Assembly (NCBI RefSeq): GCF_001434115.1
Contig: NZ_AZDW01000034.1
Coordinates: forward strand, 104,231-168,230
DNA: 64,000 nucleotides
Reading direction: 5' to 3'
From: Levilactobacillus zymae DSM 19395
GTDB taxonomy: Bacteria; Bacillota; Bacilli; Lactobacillales; Lactobacillaceae
Shown here piece after piece: positions 56,717-64,000 of the stretch. Numbering within the stretch: the stretch's first letter is position 1; every line of letters starts with the position of its first letter. Both the position numbers and the translations under genes were made by a program. The notes beneath the pieces were generated by a model. That model was not told the DNA's origin, did not search any database, and worked only from the letters and a program-made list of their open reading frames with translations.

Positions 56717-59416
56717 ATGAGTAGTACACCAAAACAAACGCCAATGATGGCCCAGTACCAGAAAATCAAGGATCAATATCCCGACGCCTTTCTGTTTTAC
56801 CGGCTGGGGGACTTTTACGAGATGTTTAACGAGGACGCCGTCAAAGGGTCCCAACTCCTGGAACTGACCCTGACCACCCGGAGCCATAGCGCGAAGAACC
56901 CGATTCCCATGTGTGGGGTGCCGCACAAGGCCGTGCAAAACTACATTGATATCCTGGTGGACCAGGGGTATAAGGTCGCCATCTGCGAACAGATGGAGGA
57001 CCCGAAGCTGGCCAAGGGCATGGTCAAACGTGAGGTCATTCAACTGGTCACCCCCGGGACCCAGACCGATACCGGGGCGGCCGGCGCCAAGCGCAACAAC
57101 TATTTAACGGCGCTGATCATGCCCCAACCCGACCATTACGGGTTGGCCTACACCGACCTGTCGACCGGGGAACTGAAAGTGGCCGCCATCGACAATCTGA
57201 CCACGGTGATGAACGAACTCATGAGCCTGCAGACCAAGGAAGTCGTGGTGGACGCCAGCGTCCCGACCGACCTCACGGACCGGCTGAAAAAGCTGGGCCT
57301 GTTGGTCTCCCAACAGTTGGCCGTGCAACCGAGTTCGGAAGTCAGCTACGTGGAACAGGACCTGACCGACCCGCGGCTCATCCAGGTCGTGGGCCTGCTG
57401 GTGACCTACGTGACCGTGACGCAAAAGCGCAGCCTCGCGCACCTGCAACGGGCCCTGGCTTACCGCCCGACGGCATTTTTGAAGTTCGACCACTCGTCGC
57501 AGGTCAATCTGGAACTGACCCAGAACCTGCGGACCAAGAAAAAGTCCGGGACGTTGTTGTGGTTGTTAGACGAGACCAAGACCGCGATGGGTGGCCGACT
57601 GCTCAAACAATGGTTGGACCGGCCCTTGATCGACCGGGCCCAGATTGAAGACCGTCAAGCCAAGGTCGGGGCGTTACTCGACCACTATTTCGAACGCAAC
57701 AGCCTCCAAGACGAACTGGTCAAGGTCTATGACCTAGAACGGTTAGCCGGGCGGGTGGCCTTCGGTAGTGTCAACGGGCGCGACCTGATCCAACTGCAAA
57801 CGTCGCTGGAACAGGTTCCCCAAATTAAGCACACTTTAGAAGAGCTCGACGAGGCCGTCTTTGACCCGATGCTCGACCAGCTCGACCCGGTCAGTGACGT
57901 GGCCGCGGCGATTCGGGCGGCCATCGTGCCGGAACCGCCGCTGTCGGTGACCGACGGTGGGGTGATTCGCGACGGGTATAACGACCAGCTCGACACCTAC
58001 CGCGACGCCATGCGCAACGGCAAGAAGTGGCTGGCCGAGATGGAGGCTCACGAACGCGAGGTCACGGGCATCAATAACCTGAAGATCGGGTACAATCACG
58101 TTTTCGGTTACTACATCGAAGTCACCAAGGTTAACCTGAATAAGCTACCGGCCGACCGTTACGAACGCAAACAAACGTTGGCCAACGCCGAACGGTTTTC
58201 CACGCCGGAACTCAAGGAAAAGGAACGCCTGATCTTAGAGGCCGAAGAAAAGTCGGTCGCCCTGGAATACCAGCTGTTCGTGGACCTGCGCGAACAGGTC
58301 AAGCAGGCCATCACCCGGCTACAAACGCTGGCCGCCGCAATTGCCAGCTTAGACGTGCTCCAAAGTTTTGCGGTGGTCAGCGAAGACTACCACTTTGTGA
58401 AGCCGACCTTTACGCCGGACCACGTCTTAGACATCCAGCAGGGCCGACACCCCGTGGTCGAAAAGGTGCTGGGCCGCCAATCTTACGTACCCAACGACGT
58501 GACCATGCCCGACGATACCAATATTTTGCTGATCACCGGGCCCAACATGTCCGGGAAGAGTACCTACATGCGGCAACTGGCCTTGACCGTGATCATCGCG
58601 CAGATGGGCTGTTTCGTGCCCGCCGAAAAGGCGCAAATGCCGATTTTTGACCAGATCTTTACGCGTATCGGGGCGGCCGACGACCTGATCTCGGGCCAGA
58701 GTACCTTCATGGTCGAAATGCAGGAGGCCAACCGGGCGTTAAGCCAGGCGACGGCCAACAGTCTGATCCTGTTCGACGAGATTGGGCGGGGAACGGCGAC
58801 CTACGACGGGATGGCGTTAGCCCAGGCCATCGTGGAATACGTCCACAACAAGGTCCACGCCAAGACCCTGTTTTCGACCCACTACCACGAACTGACGGCG
58901 CTGGACACGGTCCTCCCGCAATTGAAAAACGTGCACGTGGGGGCCGTGGAACAAGACGGCGACCTGGTCTTCTTGCACCAAGTGCAGCCTGGTCCGGCCG
59001 ATAAGTCCTACGGGATCCACGTGGCCAAGTTAGCGGGGATGCCGGATTCGCTCCTGCACCGCGCCGACGTGATCTTACAAGAACTCGAACAACAGGCGGC
59101 CGCGGCGCCGACCGTGACCAAAGCCGTGATCACGGGGCAGGAGACCGCGGCCGTTGCCCCGGTAACCGCGCCGGTAAATCCGCCGGCCGGCCCAGCTTCG
59201 GCGGCGCCAGAACCAACGGTCACCGCCCCCGAACCGGCCGCTACCGACGCGACCGTTGGCGCCGACCAACAGTTGTCGCTATTTACGGACGAACCGGAAC
59301 TCAACCCCACGCAGGCCAAGGTCTTAGACCAATTGAAGGACCTGAACCTGATGGGGATGACGCCGATGGCCATCATGAACCAGGTTTATCAGTGGCAACA
59401 GAAGCTCAATAAATAA
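56717..59416 (+). CDS. mutS: DNA mismatch repair protein MutS
   Basis: MutS finds mismatches and recruits MutL. The 899-residue protein has the mismatch-reading motif [11 protein letters not shown] near residue 28 (Phe-x-Glu type), the core/clamp domains, Walker [11 protein letters not shown] near 617 and Walker [11 protein letters not shown] near 693. After the ATPase, an Ala/Pro/Thr-rich linker of about 70 residues (about 790-850) leads to a canonical beta-clamp motif QLSLF and a C-terminal helix region. mutL follows after 29 bp. Confidence 0.97.
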   Translation: MSSTPKQTPMMAQYQKIKDQYPDAFLFYRLGDFYEMFNEDAVKGSQLLELTLTTRSHSAKNPIPMCGVPHKAVQNYIDILVDQGYKVAICEQMEDPKLAKGMVKREVIQLVTPGTQTDTGAAGAKRNNYLTALIMPQPDHYGLAYTDLSTGELKVAAIDNLTTVMNELMSLQTKEVVVDASVPTDLTDRLKKLGLLVSQQLAVQPSSEVSYVEQDLTDPRLIQVVGLLVTYVTVTQKRSLAHLQRALAYRPTAFLKFDHSSQVNLELTQNLRTKKKSGTLLWLLDETKTAMGGRLLKQWLDRPLIDRAQIEDRQAKVGALLDHYFERNSLQDELVKVYDLERLAGRVAFGSVNGRDLIQLQTSLEQVPQIKHTLEELDEAVFDPMLDQLDPVSDVAAAIRAAIVPEPPLSVTDGGVIRDGYNDQLDTYRDAMRNGKKWLAEMEAHEREVTGINNLKIGYNHVFGYYIEVTKVNLNKLPADRYERKQTLANAERFSTPELKEKERLILEAEEKSVALEYQLFVDLREQVKQAITRLQTLAAAIASLDVLQSFAVVSEDYHFVKPTFTPDHVLDIQQGRHPVVEKVLGRQSYVPNDVTMPDDTNILLITGPNMSGKSTYMRQLALTVIIAQMGCFVPAEKAQMPIFDQIFTRIGAADDLISGQSTFMVEMQEANRALSQATANSLILFDEIGRGTATYDGMALAQAIVEYVHNKVHAKTLFSTHYHELTALDTVLPQLKNVHVGAVEQDGDLVFLHQVQPGPADKSYGIHVAKLAGMPDSLLHRADVILQELEQQAAAAPTVTKAVITGQETAAVAPVTAPVNPPAGPASAAPEPTVTAPEPAATDATVGADQQLSLFTDEPELNPTQAKVLDQLKDLNLMGMTPMAIMNQVYQWQQKLNK

Positions 59417-59445
59417 AGTTTAATCACACGAAAGGAAGGGTCACA

Positions 59446-61464
59446 ATGGCGAAAATTCATGAATTAGCCTCGGTGTTAGCCGATCAGATTGCGGCGGGTG
59501 AAGTGGTGGAACGCCCCGCCTCCGTGGTCAAGGAATTAGTGGAAAACGCCATTGACGCCCACAGTACCCAAATCGACATCACGGTCGAAGAGGCCGGTCT
59601 CAAACGCATCTCGGTGGTCGACGACGGCGACGGGATCGCCGATGACGACACCGAAATGGCGTTCAAACGGCACGCGACCAGTAAGATCACCGACCGCCGC
59701 GACCTGTTCAAGGTCCAGTCTTTGGGCTTTCGGGGCGAAGCGTTACCCAGTATTGCTTCCGTGGCGGACGTGACGCTGACCACCTCGACCGGCGGTGTGG
59801 GGACTCTGATCCACAACGTGGGCGGCCACATCGTCGCCCACGAACCCGCGGCGGCGCGGAAGGGGACCGACATTACGGTCACCGACCTGTTCGGCAACGT
59901 GCCAGCGCGACTGAAATACCTGAAGTCGCCGACCACCGAACTGTCAAAGATCACCGATATCGTGAACCGTATCGCGCTGAGTTATCCCGACATCGCGTTT
60001 TCGCTGGTGCATAACGGCCGGGAACTGACCCGGACCAGTGGGCGCGGCGACCTCCAACAGGTGATCGCCGGTATCTACGGGGTGCAGAGTGCCCGGAAGA
60101 TGGTGGCGATTGCCGGGGAGAATTCCGACTTTAAGGTGACCGGTTACGTTAGCTTACCCGAATTGACGCGGGCCAGTCGCCAGTACATTTCCATCCTGCT
60201 CAACGGCCGCTACATCCACAACTACCAGCTCAGTAAGGCCTTGGTGGCGGGGTACGGGTCGAAACTCATGGTCGGGCGTTACCCGTTAGCGGTGCTCGCC
60301 ATCACCATGGACCCGCTATTGGTCGACGTGAACGTGCACCCGACCAAGCAGGAGGTCCGAATCAGTCAGGAACCCGAGTTGACCCAGTTGATTCAAAAAA
60401 CGGTGTTCGACCGGTTGGCTCAGGAGAATTTGATTCCGGACGTCTTTAACGAACTACCGCAGACCAAGTCGCACGAACGCGCTAGCGACCAGCTGACCAT
60501 GGCGTTAAACGACGCGTCGCAGAAGTACACGCCGACCACGGGCCCGACCTTGACGCACCGCGAGCCGGCACCGCGACCGACCGCAACGCCCACGTCTCAA
60601 TCGGCCCCCACGACCGCGCAACCGACGCCCTCAGCGCCGATTGCGGCGGGTCCGGCCCCGTTGAGTACCCCGGCGACCAGTCCGGTGGAACCCGTGATGG
60701 TGCAGAAAAAAGCGGAGTTAAACTTGCCGCTGGTGCAACAGTTTGACGCCAAGTACCAACACGAGGGGAAGGTCTGGGCGTTGGGTACGCCGGCGCCGGA
60801 ATCAGCCGCCCCGGCGAAGACCGCGGCCACGCCGCTCCCGACGACTCCGCGGTTTCCGCAGTTGCGTTATCTGGGACAGGTCCACGGCACCTACCTGTTG
60901 GCCGAGGCCGACGATGGGTTGTATCTGATCGACCAACACGCCGCCCAAGAACGGGTGAACTACGAGTTCTACCGGCAGGCGATTGGGGAGGTCAGCGACG
61001 ACGAACAGAAGCTTTTAGTGCCCATCGTGCTGGATTACCCCACCACCGACGTCTTGGCCTTAAACGACCACCTAGACACCTTAGCCAGCGTGGGGCTCAA
61101 CCTCGAATCGTTTGGTCCGAACAGCTTTATCGTCCACGAACACCCGACCTGGTTTAAGGCGGGGCAGGAGACCGACACCATCAAGGAAATGATCGACTGG
61201 GTCTTACGGGATGGTAAGCTGACCGTGGCAGCGTTTCGGGAAAAGACGGCCATCATGATGAGCTGTAAACGCGCCATCAAGGCCAACCACCACTTAGACG
61301 ATCAGCAGGCCCGGGCCTTACTGGTCAAGCTGGCCACGGCCGAAAACCCGTTTAACTGCCCGCACGGTCGCCCCGTGTTGGTCCACCTGACCGACCAGGA
61401 CCTGGAACGCCTGTTCAAACGCATCCAGGATCCGCACCACAGCGGGGATGACTGGGGCGAGTAG
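59446..61464 (+). CDS. mutL: DNA mismatch repair protein MutL
   Basis: MutL links MutS to strand nicking. The 672-residue protein has GHKL ATPase motifs near the N-terminus ([26 protein letters not shown]), a Pro/Thr/Ala-rich linker (about 355-470) and a C-terminal endonuclease domain with DQHA-x2-E-x4-E ([14 protein letters not shown] near 498). A QKLLVPI stretch just after resembles a beta-clamp contact. It is the endonuclease type found in Firmicutes, which lack MutH. GAAAGGAAGG precedes the ATG. Confidence 0.97.
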   Translation: MAKIHELASVLADQIAAGEVVERPASVVKELVENAIDAHSTQIDITVEEAGLKRISVVDDGDGIADDDTEMAFKRHATSKITDRRDLFKVQSLGFRGEALPSIASVADVTLTTSTGGVGTLIHNVGGHIVAHEPAAARKGTDITVTDLFGNVPARLKYLKSPTTELSKITDIVNRIALSYPDIAFSLVHNGRELTRTSGRGDLQQVIAGIYGVQSARKMVAIAGENSDFKVTGYVSLPELTRASRQYISILLNGRYIHNYQLSKALVAGYGSKLMVGRYPLAVLAITMDPLLVDVNVHPTKQEVRISQEPELTQLIQKTVFDRLAQENLIPDVFNELPQTKSHERASDQLTMALNDASQKYTPTTGPTLTHREPAPRPTATPTSQSAPTTAQPTPSAPIAAGPAPLSTPATSPVEPVMVQKKAELNLPLVQQFDAKYQHEGKVWALGTPAPESAAPAKTAATPLPTTPRFPQLRYLGQVHGTYLLAEADDGLYLIDQHAAQERVNYEFYRQAIGEVSDDEQKLLVPIVLDYPTTDVLALNDHLDTLASVGLNLESFGPNSFIVHEHPTWFKAGQETDTIKEMIDWVLRDGKLTVAAFREKTAIMMSCKRAIKANHHLDDQQARALLVKLATAENPFNCPHGRPVLVHLTDQDLERLFKRIQDPHHSGDDWGE

Positions 61465-61492
61465 TCCATCTTAATTTTTTCCGGAATTATGG

Positions 61493-61518
61493 TACAATTT
61501 AAATGCAAACATACGTTT
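61493..61518 (+). promoter_or_regulatory. ruvAB promoter with a degenerate LexA-like site
   Basis: TACAAT -10 (61493-61498). AAAC-ATAC-GTTT (61507-61518) lies right after it and differs from GAACN4GTTC at the outer base of each half-site. ruvAB is SOS-controlled in B. subtilis, so this is plausible but weak. Confidence 0.45.
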
Positions 61519-61539
61519 TCTTAAAGGAGCTAAACTGGC

Positions 61540-62142
61540 ATGTATGAATACCTGCGGGGAACCGTGGCGGCGGTGACGCCCGACCATATCGTGGTGGACG
61601 TTCACGGCGTCGGCTACCTGGTCAACACGGCTAACCCCTACCGCTACACGGTCGACGAGCAAGTGACCATCTATGTTTATCAGGCTGTCAGCGATTCGGC
61701 CCAGACCCTTTACGGGTTTAGTGACTACGCGGAAAAGCAACTCTTCTTGAAATTGATCGCGGTCAGCGGCATTGGGCCGAAGAGTGCCCTGGCGATTCTC
61801 GCCAACCCGGACCATCAAGGGTTGATGCTGGCTATCAAGACCAACGACGTCAGTTTTCTGACCAAGTTTCCCGGCGTGGGCAAGAAGACGGCCGGCCAGC
61901 TGGTCTTGGATCTGCAAGGCAAGCTCGACGATTTGGCTCCGGCCGAGACGCCGGACCTCTTCGAACCGGAGACCGTCACGACTGGCGAGGGCAACGCCCA
62001 ACTCGACGACGCCTTAGCTGCGTTACTGGCGCTTGGCTACCGCGAAACGGCCATCAAGAAGGTGACCCCCAAGTTACGGCAATTTGCGGGGCACGATACC
62101 AACGATTATCTCAGTGAAGGGTTACGTTTATTGACCAAGTAA
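61540..62142 (+). CDS. ruvA: Holliday junction DNA helicase subunit RuvA
   Basis: RuvA binds four-way junctions and loads RuvB. The 200-residue protein shows the N-terminal OB-fold ([21 protein letters not shown]), two helix-hairpin-helix motifs ([13 protein letters not shown] near 78 and [16 protein letters not shown] near 108) and the C-terminal RuvB-binding domain after a flexible linker. AAAGGAG precedes the ATG, and ruvB starts 22 bp later. Confidence 0.97.
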   Translation: MYEYLRGTVAAVTPDHIVVDVHGVGYLVNTANPYRYTVDEQVTIYVYQAVSDSAQTLYGFSDYAEKQLFLKLIAVSGIGPKSALAILANPDHQGLMLAIKTNDVSFLTKFPGVGKKTAGQLVLDLQGKLDDLAPAETPDLFEPETVTTGEGNAQLDDALAALLALGYRETAIKKVTPKLRQFAGHDTNDYLSEGLRLLTK

Positions 62143-62164
62143 GGTCAGAAAGGAGGGGTCGGTC

Positions 62165-63181
62165 ATGGCAGACGACGACCGGATAGTGTCACCAGAACCG
62201 GAGGACGCCAGAGAAGATTCCGTGGAGAAATCCTTACGACCCCAAACGCTGGGGCAATACATCGGGCAAGCACCGATCAAACACGAATTAAACGTCTACA
62301 TCCAAGCGGCGAAGCAACGCGAAGAGTCCCTGGACCACGTGTTGCTGTACGGCCCACCCGGCTTAGGGAAGACCACCCTAGCTTGGGTGATCGCCAACGA
62401 GATGGGCGTGCAGGTGCGCACGACCAGTGGTCCGGCCATTGAAAAGCCGGGGGACCTGGTCGCCTTGTTAAACGAGCTACAACCTGGGGACATCTTATTT
62501 ATCGACGAAATTCACCGGTTGCCGAAGGTCGTGGAAGAAATGCTATATTCGGCGATGGAAGACTTCTACATCGATATCGTGGTGGGGCAAGGCCCGACCG
62601 CGCATCCGGTGCATTTTCCGTTACCGCCGTTTACCCTGATTGGGGCCACGACGCGGGCGGGGCTATTATCGGCACCGCTACGGGACCGGTTCGGCATCGT
62701 CGAACACATGGCTTACTACAACGCCGACGACCTGGAAGAGATCGTTTTGCGGTCGGCCGACATTTTTCAAACGCCGATCGCCCCGGCCGGCGCGCACGCC
62801 ATCGCGTTACGTTCTCGCGGGACCCCGCGGATCGCCAACCGGTTATTGAAGCGGGTCCGCGACTTCGCGGAAGTTTCCCCGGATCACGACACCATCGATC
62901 CGGAAATCGTGGACCACGCGTTGACCCTGTTACGCGTGGATTCCGCGGGGCTAGACTCGACGGATATCAAGTTACTGACCACCATGATCGACTACTATAA
63001 CGGCGGTCCGGTGGGCCTTAACACCCTGGCGGCCAACATCGGTGAAGAAACCGAAACGGTGGCGGCCATGTACGAACCCTACCTGTTACAACGCGGATTT
63101 CTGAAGCGTACGGCCAAGGGGCGCGTGGTCACCGAAGCCGGCTACCGCCACCTGGGACGACCGTTGCCCACCGATGATTAG
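62165..63181 (+). CDS. ruvB: Holliday junction branch migration ATPase RuvB
   Basis: Hexameric AAA+ motor that drives branch migration. In the 338-residue protein Walker A is [10 protein letters not shown] near residue 61, Walker B is LFIDEIHRL near 111, sensor 1 is [11 protein letters not shown] near 159 and the C-terminal winged helix includes [26 protein letters not shown] precedes the ATG. It is followed 25 bp later by queA, the usual ruvAB-queA order. Confidence 0.98.
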   Translation: MADDDRIVSPEPEDAREDSVEKSLRPQTLGQYIGQAPIKHELNVYIQAAKQREESLDHVLLYGPPGLGKTTLAWVIANEMGVQVRTTSGPAIEKPGDLVALLNELQPGDILFIDEIHRLPKVVEEMLYSAMEDFYIDIVVGQGPTAHPVHFPLPPFTLIGATTRAGLLSAPLRDRFGIVEHMAYYNADDLEEIVLRSADIFQTPIAPAGAHAIALRSRGTPRIANRLLKRVRDFAEVSPDHDTIDPEIVDHALTLLRVDSAGLDSTDIKLLTTMIDYYNGGPVGLNTLAANIGEETETVAAMYEPYLLQRGFLKRTAKGRVVTEAGYRHLGRPLPTDD

Positions 63182-63206
63182 ACTGGCTTAAAAGGAGGAC
63201 TTCACC

Positions 63207-64000
63207 ATGACGGAGACCTTAGCGGATTTTGATTACGATTTGCCGCATGAATTGATTGCCCAGACCCCAATCAAACAACGGGATACGTCCCGCTTGCTGG
63301 TGCTCGATCACCAGACCGGTGACTTGGCCGATAAGCATTTTTACGACATTTTAGCTGAACTACACCCCGGGGATGCCGTCGTGCTGAATAATTCGCGCGT
63401 CATGCCCGCCCGGTTGTACGGCGTGAAACCGGAAACCGGCGGCCACGTCGAGGTCCTCCTCTTACACAACGTCGCAGGTGACGTGTGGGAGACCCTGATG
63501 AAGCCCGCCAAGCGCCTGCGGGTGGGGACCACGGTCAGCTTTGGTGACGGGCAACTGACGGCGACCATCACCGAGGAACGTGAGGACGGGATTCGCTTGA
63601 TTGAGTTTCACTACGACGGGATTTTTATGGAAATCCTGGAGCGCCTGGGTGAGACGCCGTTACCGCCCTACATTAAGGCCAAGCTCGACGATCCGGACCG
63701 CTACCAGACGATTTACGCCAAGGAAAATGGGTCGGCGGCCGCCCCCACGGCCGGGCTGCATTGGACGCAAGAGTTGCTCAATCAAGTGGTCGCCAAGGGT
63801 GTGAAGCTGGTTTACCTGACGCTGCACGTGGGGTTAGGAACGTTTCGGCCCGTGGAAGAGCGCAACATCGACGACCACAAGATGCATAGCGAGTTCTACC
63901 GCCTCGATGAGCAGGCCGCCCGGACGTTAAACGACGTTCGGGCCCACGGTGGTCGCATCGTCGCGACCGGGACCACGTCGATTCGCACGCTGGAGACCAT
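63207..64000 (+). CDS. queA: S-adenosylmethionine:tRNA ribosyltransferase-isomerase (partial, 3' end outside window)
   Basis: QueA transfers and rearranges the ribosyl part of SAM onto 7-aminomethyl-7-deazaguanine in tRNA, giving epoxyqueuosine. The frame opens at ATG 63207 with AAAGGAGG upstream and runs to the end of the window without a stop (264 codons of an expected 340 or so). Family motifs seen are [12 protein letters not shown] at the start, [11 protein letters not shown] near 60, [10 protein letters not shown] near 182 and [13 protein letters not shown] near 206. Confidence 0.96.
   Translation, partial: MTETLADFDYDLPHELIAQTPIKQRDTSRLLVLDHQTGDLADKHFYDILAELHPGDAVVLNNSRVMPARLYGVKPETGGHVEVLLLHNVAGDVWETLMKPAKRLRVGTTVSFGDGQLTATITEEREDGIRLIEFHYDGIFMEILERLGETPLPPYIKAKLDDPDRYQTIYAKENGSAAAPTAGLHWTQELLNQVVAKGVKLVYLTLHVGLGTFRPVEERNIDDHKMHSEFYRLDEQAARTLNDVRAHGGRIVATGTTSIRTLET

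Overview
The window is a piece of chromosomal backbone from a rod-shaped Lactobacillaceae bacterium. The GC-rich third positions, the vancomycin-type Ddl and the gene orders suggest a high-GC lactobacillus such as Levilactobacillus; the genus is an inference. I see no prophage, insertion sequence, CRISPR array, tRNA or rRNA. Nearly every gene is a recognisable Firmicutes core gene. The most unusual content lies in regulatory RNA and in a few poorly characterised proteins.

Layout. 1-3876: translation and one-carbon genes (prmC, Sua5-type threonylcarbamoyl-AMP synthase, glyA, upp). 4236-10671: the eight-gene F1Fo ATP synthase operon atpBEFHAGDC. 10894-15776: a DUF1146 protein, murA, mbl, yidD, DUF2969, rodA and a stand-alone GcvH-like lipoyl carrier. 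15920-20641: an SPFH protein, an uncharacterised DUF2785-like protein, ddl and a membrane-fused glycerophosphodiesterase. 20968-21825: an XRE-TPR regulator behind an AT-rich leader. 21963-26959 is mostly minus strand: universal stress protein, a small membrane protein, a 6S RNA, rarA, yueI, rpsD with a long leader, and msrC; a DUF1054 gene lies on the plus strand. 27143-31418: ezrA, then the nifS-thiI 4-thiouridine pair.

31565-34822: a histidine-type T-box, a 29-codon reading frame with a histidine-rich end, an OppA-like lipoprotein and an M20 amidohydrolase. 34950-39977: tpx, then valS under a valine T-box, and folC. 40198-44175: mreBCD-minCD. 44275-46876: a second histidine-type T-box with a duplicated antiterminator/terminator module but no second stem I, driving a polar amino-acid ABC importer. 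47008-64000: the Firmicutes order ymfF-ymfH-ymfM(rodZ-like)-pgsA-cinA-recA-rny-ymdB-mutS-mutL-ruvA-ruvB-queA, with a LexA-type operator in front of recA; queA runs off the window.

How it fits together. Cell shape and wall synthesis are dense: murA, ddl, rodA, mbl, mreBCD, rodZ-like, ezrA, minCD. DNA repair is dense too: recA, mutSL, ruvAB, rarA. Two loci about 10 kb apart appear to answer uncharged tRNA-His: one imports and may process peptides or acylated amino acids, the other imports a free amino acid. The histidine-rich reading frame inside the first locus is the best candidate for something undescribed.
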